NCBI GenBank assembly: GCA_023634235.1
Contig: JAMKCF010000001.1
Span: 6,636,758 to 6,700,757, forward strand
Source of the DNA: Pisaster brevispinus
Lineage: Eukaryota > Echinodermata > Asteroidea > Forcipulatida > Asteriidae
Reading direction: 5' to 3'
DNA: 64,000 nucleotides
The notes beneath the pieces were generated by a model. It saw only the letters and a program-made list of their open reading frames with translations. It was not told the DNA's origin and searched no databases. Shown one piece after another: positions 23,501 through 35,267 of this stretch (within the stretch, counting starts at the first letter, position 1; each line of letters starts with the position of its first letter). The translations under genes were made by a program, and so were the position numbers.

Positions 23501-23792
23501 ATTTACAGTGACTAATTCAGAAGTGTGTAGAAGACTGATTATTGGTAGTCTGACTGATTATAAGACTAATTAATGTTGTTGCAGACTAATTGATTTTGTT
23601 GTATGACTAATTTAATATTTTTGTATCACTAATTAAAATGTGCACATTACCAATCTCAAGGAAAACTAGTAAAACTAAACCATTTTGAAAGACTAACTAA
23701 TATTAGTCATTACTGAATTGACTAATCTTTTGATGTGTGACCAATTCAAAATTAGTAAAATTAAACCATGTAAATGACCAATTATTTTTAGT
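23500..23792. repeat. Right subterminal GACTAAT/TTAGTCA cluster
   Basis: About a dozen GACTAAT-like motifs in both orientations lie directly inside the right terminus, mirroring 1755-2030. Confidence 0.65.
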
Positions 23793-23818
23793 AAATTGAC
23801 TAAGTGATGTTTTCAGTG
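23793..23818 (-). repeat. CACTA-like right terminal inverted repeat
   Basis: 26 bp ending TTTTCAGTG, exact reverse complement of 1729-1754. CA follows, as CA precedes the left end. Confidence 0.75.
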
Positions 23819-23924
23819 CATATAAAAATATTCAGTTTTTGTTTACTACTATGATTTAATGATATTTTATTTTATCAACCTGATTTGTGGTTCAAAAGTA
23901 AGTTTTTGTTCCAATATAAATCTT

Positions 23925-24650
23925 CAACTTCCAGTTTGAACCAAAACTTGGGCCAAACGAGGTCATACTTTGTAGTATAAGGTAAGTCATAAGGGCCCTT
24001 TGTAATGATGTGTAGTTAAATAAAATACATTATGGGGTTCAGGATTTATGGTTATTTCAAATATTGAATTTGATCATCCGGTTTGAACCGGAAGTCAAGA
24101 TCAAATTGGGTCGCATTCTGTGTTTTTTTTAAAAGTTGATAAATACTTTCCCAATGATGTAAAGATTGTAAAAAAAAAAAAAAAAAATTTAAACATTAAT
24201 TTAACTTCCAGTTTGAACCGGAAGTCAGGGTTAAATGAGGTCACACTATGTATCGTTTGTTAAGTCTTAGGAACGCTTTTTGATGACGTATACTTGATGA
24301 GAATACAATGAGTGGTTGAGGAGTTATGATTTTTTTAAATATTATTTTCATCTTCCAGTTTGAACCGGAAGTCAAAGTCAAATGGCATAACATTCTGTGA
24401 ATCGTTTCTTTACTTGTTACACACCTTCCCAATGATGCATAGATTATAAAAATCCAATGTGTGGTTCAGAAGTAATGATATTTTGAAATATTAAATTTTA
24501 ACTTCCGGTTTGAACCGGAAGTTAAGGTCAAGCTGGTCACATTTTGTGTAGTGCGTGTTTAATTTATCAGGGCCTTTCAAACGACGTAGTTATTGTAACT
24601 ATCCAATGTGTGGTTAAGGAGTTATGAATTTTTCAAATATTACATTATCA
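23925..24650. repeat. Diverged tandem repeat of about 145 bp with ACCGGAAGT core
   Basis: About five monomers, each with TTCCGGTTTGAACCGGAAGT then a TCAAGGTCAAATG-like segment, near 23931, 24079, 24208, 24354 and 24501. The palindrome TTCCGGTTTGAACCGGAA is best kept in the last. Related single copies lie at 34911 and 42063, and weaker relatives at 32395, 33806, 40966 and 44870. Confidence 0.8.
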
Positions 24651-25479
24651 TTAATTAGGTGTGCAATATACAATGAAATAGCGAGCGACGCTACATGTAT
24701 TCGCTCATGTAGATGTAAAATATTCAATACAGAACGTGTAGTTCATGTCAACTAAAACTACACGTGGATTGTACACGTGCTTGGGTGTGTACAGTGTCGG
24801 CGTATGTTTGTGTTGGCCTACACTATCGTGCGTTGTCATACAATGAAAGTCAACAGACACGTGCGCATAGACGCCCGGTTTTGACCAGATGCAAACATTA
24901 AAGTGCTATAATCTCTGTGCAAAAGTTTCGGAAGAATAACTCATCTATTACCTGATGCAAAATTAATGTTCAAATATTACGCAGTTTCTGAGATATGAAT
25001 TTTTCCAACTTTCAACTTCCGGTAAAACTTTGCATGGCTGCCTGCCTATTTTTGTTTCAGTCGTTTCAGCACTTTTTAATCTACGAATATCTATTTTTGT
25101 GTTGCTCATCCGTGGTTTTTTTCCACATTATATTGACTGTGGATCATTTACTTGAACTGTATACCGGACTTTGTTGTCGTTATTTCGCTCTGGAGTGAGT
25201 ATTTTATCGTTTTTATATCAGCCCATTTTTACATAGTGCTATGTCACGAATCAAGCATGGCTGCGGCACACAACCCGGACATGTTACGCACTACAACACT
25301 TTTGTTAATGTCATGGTTCTTCTTGCTGTCATTGAGAATTACATGTGGAGATCTGATTTGTGTTTGCATTCATGTCCTTTGGAATTACTCAAAGTTACCG
25401 CACTGAGGAATGTTAATTATGACAATCGTCGACTTCCCAGTACAGCTGGAGTAAATGGTCTAAGCATGGATATGTTCAT

Positions 25480-26556
25480 ATGTATGTTCTTGGCCCAGAT
25501 CCTCTAATTGATGTAACTATCTTTAATGACGTATTGAAGAACCCGGGTCCCAGATCATCACCTCCACGCCATGTAAGGTCTTCAAGTTGTGACAGAAGTG
25601 AACTTGACATTACTATAGAAGCAAAGACTCAGTGTACATCCTTCTCCCAGAAAATAAGTTACACTCGTCATGAGCTACTTGCTTTGAACGTTCAAAAATA
25701 CACTCTTTCAAAAAGGGTATATCATCATCTCAAATTATTACATATTTTAAAACGACAACGTGGAAAGAGAGGTGGAAAACAACAATCTAAACGTTGCCAA
25801 CCTAGTTCGCCTATGCAAATACTACCGGTTGTTGGTGTTTTCCCTCGTCAATCAACAACTCAGAATCTTGATCGAGTTACTACGCGTGTTAATGTAAAAT
25901 GCCTGTCTTCACATTGCATACGCCAGTGTTTGAATTTCGCGCTGTGGAATGCCCAATCAATGGATGGAAAAATCAACGCAATATGTTCATCAATAATCTC
26001 TAACCACACATGTATTCTTGATCTGTGAGTCATGGATAACTGATAAAAATGGATCTTTCGTCAATGCAAACTTCTCATCTTCAATCTCGGGCTTTGCTTC
26101 TCATCATGTGCCACGATGTAAGCGGAGAGGGGAGGTCTTGCCATTTTAATAAGATCTAATCTAAAGGTGGTGAAGAACACGTGGGACTCTTTCAAATCAA
26201 TGGAAATAATGGATTACAACATTCACAGTGGTAGTGATCTGATGCATGTCATTTTGGTTTACAGGCCACCCTATTCAAGTACTCACAAAGTAACAGTCAA
26301 AACCTTCTTGAATGAGTTTGGAATTCTTATGGAGCGTGCGTTAACATCACCGGGTCATCTAGTTGTATTAGGAGATCTAAACGTGCATGTTGATGATCCA
26401 CATTGTGCCGATGGTAAACAGTTCATTGACTTATTTACTTCTTTTGGATTGGTGCAGCATATTGTTGGGCCGACCCATGTTAAGGGTCACACTCTTGACG
26501 TGGTTTTAACCCGTGTTGCTGAGCCTTGGCTGAGTAACTTTGTAATTGATTCATAA
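25480..26556 (+). pseudogene. Retrotransposon ORF2, 5' part: 2A-like motif and endonuclease
   Basis: The frame opens before DVLKNPGP (25528-25551), which resembles the 2A ribosome-skipping motif D-x-E-x-N-P-G-P but has Leu for Glu. A basic region follows, then the endonuclease start (LNFALWNAQS near 25930), ESWITDK in a shifted frame near 26027, YRPP (26262), GDLNVHVDD (26370) and LDVVLTR. The frame breaks near 26026 and again near 26150. Endonuclease of this type nicks target DNA to prime reverse transcription. It stops at NFVIDS, where the second retrotransposon begins; the next codons resume at 29665. Confidence 0.75.
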
Positions 26557-27034
26557 CATAACATAACATAACATAACATAACAATTAAAATTTATAAGGC
26601 GCTATTCCATCAAGATCATAGCGCACTAGAAAGAAATTAACATGGAAAAAGGTGAGTCTTAAGGACTTTACGAAAAGCAGATAGAGTATTAGATTCCCTA
26701 ATGGCAATAGGGAGATTGTTCCAAATCATTGGCCCAGCCACACTGAAAGCCTTTTGACCGACAACTTTGTTTGCTCGGGGAACATTCAAGCGAGTGATGT
26801 CAAGTGTGGACCGAAGAAATCGTGGAGGAGTGTGATGTGACAGTAAAGTGGTAATATAATGAGGTGTAGTTTTGTTAAAGCATTTAAAAACGAGAAGAGC
26901 AATCTTAAAATGGATTCGTTCTCTAATTGGTAGCCAATGAAGTTCCCTAAGTGATGGGGGTAATATGTTCTCTCAAGGGTGTGGAACATATTAAACGAGC
27001 TGCACTATTTTGTAATCTTTGAACTCTGTCCAAT

Positions 27035-28725
27035 TCATATTGCACCAAATAAAATGAGATTGCCATAGTCAATACGAGAGAGGACTAAAACTCTGACAAC
27101 ATGATGGAGAGTATCCTTATCCAGGTACCGTTTGATTCTCCTTAAGTTACGTAATTGAAAATTTATTAATTGGCAGAGGCTAGAAACTTGCTTGCTCATA
27201 GTCATATGAGAATCAAATTTTATTCCTAAATTGCGGACAGAATCAGTAGGGTCAATTGATGTATCGCCCATGTGCAAAAATATCTTCGGCAGTTTCTTAA
27301 GGTTTTGGGGTGTACCAAGCACAATGAACTCGGTTTTATTTTCATTGAGCTTAAGCTTGTTAGAAGTCATCCAGTTTTAAACATCAGTAATACACAGCTG
27401 CAGTTTCTCAATGGCAACTTGCCAAGCACCAGGTATTCTAGGATCAAAGGAACAATACAGCTGTGTATCATCAGCATATAAATGAAAGTCTATGTTATGA
27501 TGACGTATGATATTGCCAAGTGGGAGGGTAAAAATTCCAAACATCAAGGGACCTAATATGGACCCCTGGGGTAGCCCATACTCCAAATCAACTGGCTCAG
27601 AGTATAGGTTATGAATAGATACCCGACTTTGTCTACCCGAGAGATATGATTTGAACCATAGTAGTGCAGCATCCGAAACGCCTAAATCATCCCTCATTCT
27701 GTCAAGTAAAATATCGTGATCGATGGTGTCAAAGGCAGCAGACAAGTCTAATAGCACTAGAAATACCACATTAGATCTATCCATTGCCTTAATAACATCA
27801 TCCCGAACCTTTAAAAGGGCAGTTTCGGTACTATTGTGTGTTTTATATGCGGACTGATAGAGCTCCTCAAGGTTATTGATTGACATGTGTTGTTTAGCAG
27901 CAGCTTTCTCAATTAGTTTTGCAATGAATCTAACATTGGAAACTGGCCGATAACTACTTAATGCATTGTGATCTAATGAAGGCTTCTTTATTATTGGTGA
28001 GATTATGGCTTGACCAAGTGTGTTTGGGAAAGAGCCTGATGAAAGAGAAGCATTGATGAATGAAGTGAGAGTGGGTAAAACAGTTATTAAATGATCTTTC
28101 AAAAGCCAAGTAGGAATAGTGTCGAGGGCACAAGATTTACTAGCAAAACCTTTGACTAATTTAAACACAGCTTCCTCCGAAAATGGTTCAAAGTTAGAAA
28201 ATAGTGCAGCCCTTTGTTCAACATGCAAAGTAGAATCACTGGCAGTCATGATATGGTTATCCCTGTGGCCATTAAGTGCAGTGCGAATATTGTCTACCTT
28301 GTTTTTGAAAAACATTGCAAAGTCATTTGCGAGAACTTGGGACTTGGGTTTTTGTTAAGTAAAGAATTAACAGTCTTAATTACATCTTTTTTGTTTGAAA
28401 TAACAAGGGAAGACCTGTAAAATTCAGTTTTACTGGCATCAATCATTTGATTGACCTTGTCCCTTTGAGTTTGGTAAGCCAACCGATCACTTGCTGTTCC
28501 AGATTTGCGCCATTTACGCTCATGCTTCCTTCTCAAACGCCTCTCAACATTGATATTACCATTAAACCATGGCTGCTTAGGTCTTAACTTATGAGACTTA
28601 GTTTTAAGTGGCGCATGCTTGTCAAGAACAGAAATGATGGCAGAATCAAATCGGGACAGTAATTGATCGGGAGACTCACCTGATGGAACTACTGTTAAGA
28701 ATTCGTATTTATTGTGTTTACGCAA
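27035..28725 (-). pseudogene. Reverse transcriptase of the minus-strand retrotransposon
   Basis: Read leftward from 28725, a basic linker (HAPLKTKSHKLRPKQPWFN) leads into the reverse transcriptase at 28315-27377: IISPIIKKPSLD, SSYRPVSN, LLDLSAAFDTIDHDIL, GLPQGSILGPLMF and the catalytic YADD near 27470. A stop separates this from 27370-27035, which carries KLKLNENKTEF and the thumb-like region. The frame also breaks near 28300. The enzyme copies element RNA at the nicked target. Confidence 0.8.
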
Positions 28726-29430
28726 CCTTATATAAGTCCACTAAGTATGCTAACCGGTGGTCGCGATTCTCGTCTTGATGACCCATTGTCCCCGACCGCA
28801 TTTTCCAGAAGAACATTGGAATTCCACGATTAAATCGGTTGTTTAAAAGGACGGACCATGCTTGCGACTCGGCAGATTTTAAGCTTTGGTTTCCAGAAAC
28901 TGACGGGTGCTAACTTCGACTGCCGGGCTAGCAGCCGTGAGGCGTGGCCCGGAGACTTCTAGCATTTCCTGCGGACTGTACTGAGTCCTTGCCGGTACCT
29001 ACTGCCGTCTGCAGTGATGACATCCCTGTTCTTGATGGTCAACTTTCTGCCTCCCTCGCTGGTTCATCCGGTTCACAGACGTTGATGTCGCGCCGCTGAG
29101 CACCTTGCGGATCCGCCCACGACTGGACCATGGCAGCCACGGGACTTCAAACCCCAGCCTAGAGTCTCAATGGAGGTATACCTCTCCCCTATTCACGCGT
29201 TCCGTTACCACAACCCTACTTTCATTGTATTTAATTATTCTCATTGTATTTAAATAATTCGACTTCCCCTTATGCTTGTATATTTTGTGAAGCGCTGAGT
29301 ATGTATTTCATTAAATGTCTTATATTATATTTTCTTGTTCTAAACCCGGACTCCTATTTACATTTATTCAAGTGCGGTATTTCCCTTAATTTCTGTTAAG
29401 TTGTTCCGTTAGATTTGTGACTTCGTAACA
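28715..29430. mobile_element. LTR-like insertion inside the minus-strand retrotransposon
   Basis: About 716 bp of non-coding, partly GC-rich DNA separates two pieces of one retrotransposon frame. Its ends are imperfectly inverse (TGTTTACG / CGTAACA); it has TATATAAG near the left end (28731) and ATTAAA at 29311, the layout of a solo LTR. No clear target duplication is visible, so a solo LTR is only the best guess. Confidence 0.35.
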
Positions 29431-29537
29431 CTACACAAAGTTCAGAAACAAGGTCTTCTTTAAAGGTTATGTGATCCATTTGCTGGAAGTTACGACAAAT
29501 AGAAATGGAATTCATTGGCATAGATTTCACTTGATCT

Positions 29538-29661
29538 AGTGAAATTCAGTCTTAGCTTTCTCCATGTTTTTATTGTACGATGACCGCATTGCCTTATATA
29601 TCTGACCATGAACTTAAAGCTTTGTATGCAACCATTTCCGTTCAAGACTCCTTAAAAGTCT
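29538..29661 (-). repeat. Inverted copy of 29961-30084
   Basis: This 124-bp stretch is the near-exact reverse complement of coding sequence 300 bp downstream in the plus-strand element. It fills the junction between the 5' end of the minus-strand retrotransposon and the resumed plus-strand frame. Confidence 0.9.
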
Positions 29662-29664
29662 TCT

Positions 29665-31936
29665 GATCCATGCCCTCTGATCATGCTTCGATTCATTTTG
29701 TGTCAACCTTGCATCGACCGCCTCCAGTGAAAGTGGTAAAACAACATCGTGTTCTGAACAATATTGACAATGAAGCACTGAAAAATTCAATTTGTTCGTC
29801 ACTTGAGGACCTGCAAAGCAATGCTGATGTGAACGCCCTCTGTCAGGCATATAACTCTGCCCTTGTTTATGCTATTGATGAACATGCACCACGTCGTACT
29901 AAAACACTAATTGACAAACCTCGGGCTGAGTGGTTCTCATTGGAACTTATGGAAGAACATAGACTTTTAAGGAGTCTTGAACGGAAATGGTTGCATACAA
30001 AGCTTGAAGTTCATGGTCAGATATATAAGGCAATGCGGTCATCGTACAATAAAAACATGGAGAAAGCTAAGACTGAATTTCACTGTAATCGTACTCAAGC
30101 TGCTGATCCAAAAGAACTTTTTTCAATTGTAGATAAACTATCATGTGCTAAGGGGTCGTCCCGACAGATTTTACCCGGTTTACCTGATTTAGAGCCCTCT
30201 AACTTGCCAGATGTTTTTGCAGATTATTTCTGTCAGAAGATAGTTCAAATTCGAAATTCGATCTAATTTGCAGATTGGTATTGAAAATGAAAATGATTAC
30301 GTTTTTTTCTAAACACAAAGTTCATCCTTCATGTCAGTTTAATTTTTTTGAATCTGTGAGTGTGGATGATGTTCTAAATATAGTGCGTAAGTATCCGCTA
30401 AGACATGCCCGTTACATCCTATGCCTACAAAACTGGTTAAAGATTGTCTTGATTTCTTAGCTCCTATACTGGCCCGCATTGTCAATACGTCTTTTGATTC
30501 TGGTATTTGTCCAGTTGCTTGTAAGGAGGCAATTGTTAGTCCTCTAATTAAAAAAACTGGTTTAGATATAAATGTTTTTAAAAACTACCGTTCTGTATCT
30601 AATTGTTCATTTTTAGATACATTTCTTGAAAAGGCTGGTTTTCTTCAACTTCACACATATTTTCGGGATAACGCATTGTATGGTAAATTTCAGTCTGCCT
30701 ATCGTGAGGGCCATAGTACCGAAACTGCCCTCCTACGAGTGCACAATTATGTTATGTGTGCTCTTGATAGGCAGCATGATGTTATTTTAGTCATGCTGGG
30801 TTTGTCTGCCGCCTTTGATACCGTTGACCATTTCTTGCAAAAAGATTACATGACCGCTTCGGAATTAGGAGTAAAGCCTATGCCTGGCTGAATTCTTTTC
30901 TGCGTGGAAGAACACAAAGGGTGTCAATTGGGTCAATGTTGTCTGGGCGGCAGACTCTCCAGTTTGGAGTGCCACAAGGTTCTGTTCTGGGACCTGTTTT
31001 ATTTTCTCTTTACATGGATCTACTCGAGGACATTATAACCCGCCATGGTCTTAATTGTGTAATTTATGCCGATGATTGTCGGCTCTACATTTCTTGTGGC
31101 TCTCGTACTAATTTTTCTTGTGTGACTCAAATTGAGTCCTGCATTGACGAAATCCGTTGCTGGATGCGAACAAATATGCTTGCATTAAACGATAGCAAGA
31201 CTGAAATCTTGTGGTTTTCTTCACGCTTCGAAGATTCCAGTTTACGGGACGTGAAGACAGATGTGCGGATTGGTGATGTTCGTATTATGGCCTCTGATAC
31301 AGTTCGTGATCAGGGGGTGGTATACTTGACTCGAGTGGCACCATGGATGCTCATATATCTAATGTGTGTAGGGTTGCATCTCACTCGCTTTGGCGGATTG
31401 GTAGATTGAGGAAATTTTTGGACCAATCAAATACTGAAAAGCTTATACACGCCTTTGTTTCTTCCCGGTTGGACTATTGCAATAGCTTATATTTTGGTTT
31501 ATACAATTACCAATTTTAGAAGTTACAACATATTCAAAATGCTGCTGCCCGTCTGGTTATTAAGAAACGATTTGATCGCCGTTCAGATATGACACCAGTT
31601 CTTTTTGATTTACACTGGCTTCCAGTCAAAGTGCGCGTTGAGTATAAAATCTTCTGTGTTATTTTAAAACTTATTCATCAATGTAAATCCGCCCCACGAT
31701 ATCTTTCAGAATTAATTTCAATTAACGTTTCCAGTATTCGCACAAGAAGTTGTGATGGAGTCAAACTTCATCATTCCAAAATAGGCCCAAAGCCCAGTAA
31801 GACATATGGTGATCGTGCTTTTTCCCATGCACCGACTCTGTGGAATCAACTTCCTACTCATTTGAGGACCATCATCAATTGTTGGATTTTTAAAACACAT
31901 CTTAAAACATTTCTTTTTAAAAGGCATTACCTTTGA
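29665..31936 (+). pseudogene. Retrotransposon ORF2, 3' part: reverse transcriptase
   Basis: The frame resumes at PSDHAS, the end of the endonuclease, then a linker (RLLRSLERKWLHTKL). Reverse transcriptase begins near 30421 with SPLIKK, SAAFDTVDH at 30810, then after a frameshift GVPQGSVLGPVLF and YADD near 31060-31070. The C-terminal domain (LHWLPVKVRVEYKI, YGDRAFS, LWNQLP) at 31589-31936 ends in TGA. Breaks lie near 30266, 30460, 30891, 31320 and 31520. The order and C-terminal motifs are typical of CR1/L2-type elements. Confidence 0.85.
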
Positions 31937-32171
31937 ATCTTTTTATGTATTGCTTTTTCCTGTGGTGTGTTGTGTTGATTGACTCTTATTGTTTTATTTC
32001 ATTGTTGTGTCGTTGTTTTAACTCATTGTTTGTATTTGTGTCGGTCTTTTTGTACAATAATGTAATCTAGCTGTATTTTTGCTTATCTCTTTTTAGCTTA
32101 ATGTTAATATGTAAAAACTGTCTGTACAGCGTTTTGAGTTTTTTTTATGTAAGACGCTATATTAAAAATAA

Positions 32172-32172
<1 letters not shown>

Positions 32173-32216
<44 letters not shown>

Positions 32217-32217
32217 T
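32173..32217. repeat. (ATT)n tail of the plus-strand retrotransposon
   Basis: Fifteen or so ATT units follow a short AT-rich 3' region; the usual 3' end of such elements. Confidence 0.85.
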
Positions 32218-33131
32218 TATTGTAATTCAACACCCGATGACGTCATCATGACATAATGACATCATCAAGCTTGTGTGGTCTTGATAATGAGGTTCAATTG
32301 TCTGATGAGTTTCATTGTTAAACTCAATTTCAATCTTGAATTATGAACACAAATTGAATTTTTTACGAAAAAACACAGAGGCAGACTTTGACTTTTCGGT
32401 ACGACCGGAAGTAAAGGTCATACCATTTTGGCGTAAACTTTTTAAATGTTGACCTAATCTTGATCTATCAGATACTCACTTTTGAGCATCATAGCTTAAA
32501 AATTCACGAAGATATAGCGAATAGCAAATGGTAAGTTTTCAACTTTAAAAACCTTGTAATTTGACACCTGATGACGTCAGTTCTGTGCCGTCCTCATATT
32601 AAGGTTCAATTGTCTGATGAGTTTCAAGGTTCAATTCAGTTTCAATCTTGAGTAAGGCCGTGTCAGAATGATTCGGCTGTGGCCGCTGGCTGCGACTGCG
32701 GCTTAGGCAACGTCTAGCGGCCGCGGCCAACAAAAACGTTCGGACAACGCGGCTGTGACTTCGATCTTCGACCGTGTGCGCGCCCTCAAGTGGTGAAATT
32801 TACTTGATTGCATAGTTTGTTATAAATTTGTCCGCTCACACGCAGGCTTAAGCTATCAACAACAGCATATGAAAGAAAATGGATAGTGATGTGATCGGCG
32901 TAATACTCGCATAAATTTGTCAAATTATCTTGTTAAATAACAAGAACAGGACACTCCTTTGTCAGAGGCAGCGACAGATCAACAATTGTATTCTCTTGAC
33001 CGGTGTAAACATTCGAAACGTAAGTGCTCACAATAATTGTTTATATTTCTTACGTGTGTTTTTACAGTTTTCTGCCGTAAGGCGTAGCTTACGTAAAAAA
33101 TTCAAGCTGGCATGATAAAAAACAAAATAAT
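32218..33131. other. Repeat-derived spacer
   Basis: Contains two related stretches with CACC(C/T)GATGACGTCA (near 32230 and 32565), each followed by GGTTCAATTGTCTGATGAGT, and one GACCGGAAGTAAAGGTCA (32403). These are diverged pieces of the 2-kb repeat family to the right. A GC-rich GGCTGTGGCCGCTGG patch lies near 32680. No gene. Confidence 0.6.
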
Positions 33132-35094
33132 AAACTAAACATAGGTTTTAGTTCCATAACAAAAACAAGGTGTTCGGTATAGACATTTTCGAGTTAGCAG
33201 AGGTAGTGTTTTCAAAGCAAATACCGAAAAAACATAACTTAGTACGACAAATTGATACGTAAAGTGAATGGTAGAAGATTTCGTATTTAAAATAGAAAAC
33301 TTTGATAAATTTAAAAACTGATGAAATCATTCCGTTTTCATAGCTCATTTTATTATCAAGACATTGAGATATCTCATTGAGGTATCTGCTAAATTTTTGA
33401 AATTGTTACAGGCTTTTAGTTATTGTTTTGCTGGAATTGACAGTCCTATGGGTAAAACTGTATTCGATATAGAGGGACCATCTGATTTCAAGATCATATT
33501 GTTTGCAGGTCTCAAAACGAGGACCGGGAGTGATTATTTTCACTAAAGCTCTCAGTTTTGACCAGAATTGAAGTTCACAGGGAGACAGTTTGTGTAATCA
33601 TTGGGATGGTGCAAGTTATGTATATAACAATATTGGTTCTCCGGATAAAGGTTAATTTAATGTAAGGACGCCATCGAATCGTTGTCATCCCGAAAATAAC
33701 TGCGGTTTCATCTACACACTCAGGTCTATGTATGTAAAGTTTTAGGTCTCGACCCTTTTTTGGTTAATGGGATGAGGTTTTTAAGTATGGAATGAACATC
33801 TTTCAGTTTCGACCAGAAGTAAAGGTCACAGAGGGTCACACTTTGTATAAAATTTAAATTACACTCCAGGGTCTTTCACATGGACCAAAGATCTGGTATG
33901 TAGCATTTATAGTTTTCCAGATGTTTTTTTGTAAAAATTAAACATTGATTCAATGTAATGACGTCATTGATGACGTAGTCATGCCGAAAACCTCCGTGGT
34001 TTCATTGACACACTAAGGTCTAAGTACATGGTTAGCTTAAAGTCAAAACCCTTTTTGGTTTACGAGTTATGGTTTTTTCCATACACAGTACATAATATAC
34101 CTGAGCGGGGATTATGATCAATTCAATCCGTAAGATGAAAATTAAACCATGATAAAATAATATTTTTTGAAAGTAAAAAAAGACAAAAAAACACTAGGCA
34201 AGTTCATGGACGAAACATATCAATATTCTTGTAGACGAAAAAAGGAGTGCCCCCTCTTTTTAACAGTGATTTTGAAATAAAGATTACCATTTTAATCACC
34301 GTGTCTGAAGGGCATACTCAGCGGGCTTAAGAGCGCCTTTGCCAGCCTAGGTCACGTCGATCAACGTGACGTGGGTTTCGGTGTTTGATGAGAAACGAAC
34401 CAATGTCGTTCTTTTTCAGTTGAAGTTTTGGTCACTTGGTAAAAGTCATACAAATCCCTAAAGCAGGTGGACATCTCAGTAAAACCTCCTCTTTTATTCC
34501 TTGTTTTTCATTACGCCATCAGACGAGCACAACGGAAGTAAATTCACACTGAACTTTGAATGAGTTTGAGTTTTGTATGTGCGGGACACGTGTTGTTACA
34601 ACGTACAAGAATAAGCAACGCAATGATGTACATTTCCGTTGTGTGGCACTATACGCACAGGCTTCGTGCACTTTGAACCTTATAAATAATGGAGCGGAAC
34701 AGTCAGCTAACAGCGCTTTTCTCTATACACAAATTAAATGCGGTTAAAACTAGCATTGGCTGTAACGCCCGTTTAGGACCAGAAGTTTCAATGATATTGG
34801 TATCATTTGTGTGCAAATGTTCACGGAAGAATCACAGAACTACAATCTGATGTAAAAATTGTGATGAAATGATCAGTAGTTTTTGAGATATGAACTTTTT
34901 AAATATTCAACTTCCGGTTTGAACCGGAAATCAAGGTCAAATGAGGTCGCGTTCAGTGTAGCGTTTTTAGAGTCATACCAGGCCTATCCGATGATGTATA
35001 GATTGTGAAAAACCATTGTGTAGTTTTGGAGTTATGCATTTTTTAAATATACAACTTTGATTTAATGTAACTCGACACCTGATGACGTCATCAT
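33132..35094. repeat. 2-kb tandem repeat unit A (continues at 39923-40045)
   Basis: Aligns along its length with 40283-42240. It starts near AACAAAAACAAGGTGTTCGG and ends in CGACACCTGATGACGTCATC, then, after the inserted retrotransposon, in GGTTTCATCT... and TTGTTAGCGGACAA. It carries several TGACGTCA and GG(A/T)CACA-type motifs and no gene. Confidence 0.85.
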
Positions 35095-35267
35095 TATTTA
35101 TTTATTTATTTATTGCAATATCTTTATACAGGATAAAAAGATCAGCAAAAGCTGTTCTACATCAATGTCCTGTTATACATTTAAAAAAACATTAAATAAA
35201 ACATTTCAACGAAAGCAACACACACAGAAAAGAAGAACACAAAGAAAAGCTACTTGAAATACAGTTT

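Larger units (their letters stand above)
1729..23818. mobile_element. CACTA-like DNA transposon carrying nested insertions
   Basis: A terminus beginning CACTGAAAACATCACTTAG at 1729 has a perfect 26-bp inverted partner at 23793-23818. Both ends are followed inward by about 250 bp dense in TTAGTCA/GACTAA motifs, as expected of CACTA (EnSpm/CMC) subterminal regions. The dinucleotide CA abuts both outer ends; a 3-bp duplication is not visible. Removing the nested element (6946-18476) leaves about 10.5 kb, a normal size for the group. Contents are a transposase pseudogene (4549-5526), MITEs and leftward putative exons near 21.3-22.6 kb. The two ends could instead come from two separate copies, so the single-element reading is an inference. 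Confidence 0.6.
26557..29536 (-). mobile_element. Second CR1/L2-like retrotransposon, minus strand, inserted in the first
   Basis: Its 3' end abuts a short (TTATG)n tail, seen on the plus strand as repeated CATAA at 26557-26581. Leftward coding covers the linker, reverse transcriptase and C-terminal region. The fragment RNFQQMDHITFKEDL, encoded at about 29445-29490, belongs upstream of the linker at 28725, so 28715-29430 is a further insertion. The 5' end lies at about 29536, where an inverted copy of host-element sequence begins. Confidence 0.75.
25230..32217 (+). mobile_element. CR1/L2-like non-LTR retrotransposon, interrupted
   Basis: Rightward fragments give, in order, a 2A-like motif, an AP endonuclease, a linker, reverse transcriptase and a C-terminal domain, ending in an (ATT)n tail at 32173-32217. 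The element is interrupted between 26556 and 29665 by an opposite-strand retrotransposon and a small inverted piece. Several frameshifts show it is dead. No ORF1 is recognisable upstream; the 5' boundary is uncertain. Confidence 0.8.

Noticed and set aside
29538..30084. Inverted arms as ends of a MITE
   Set aside because: Both arms are coding sequence of the retrotransposon, and only one lies in its normal place, so a templated insertion is the better reading.
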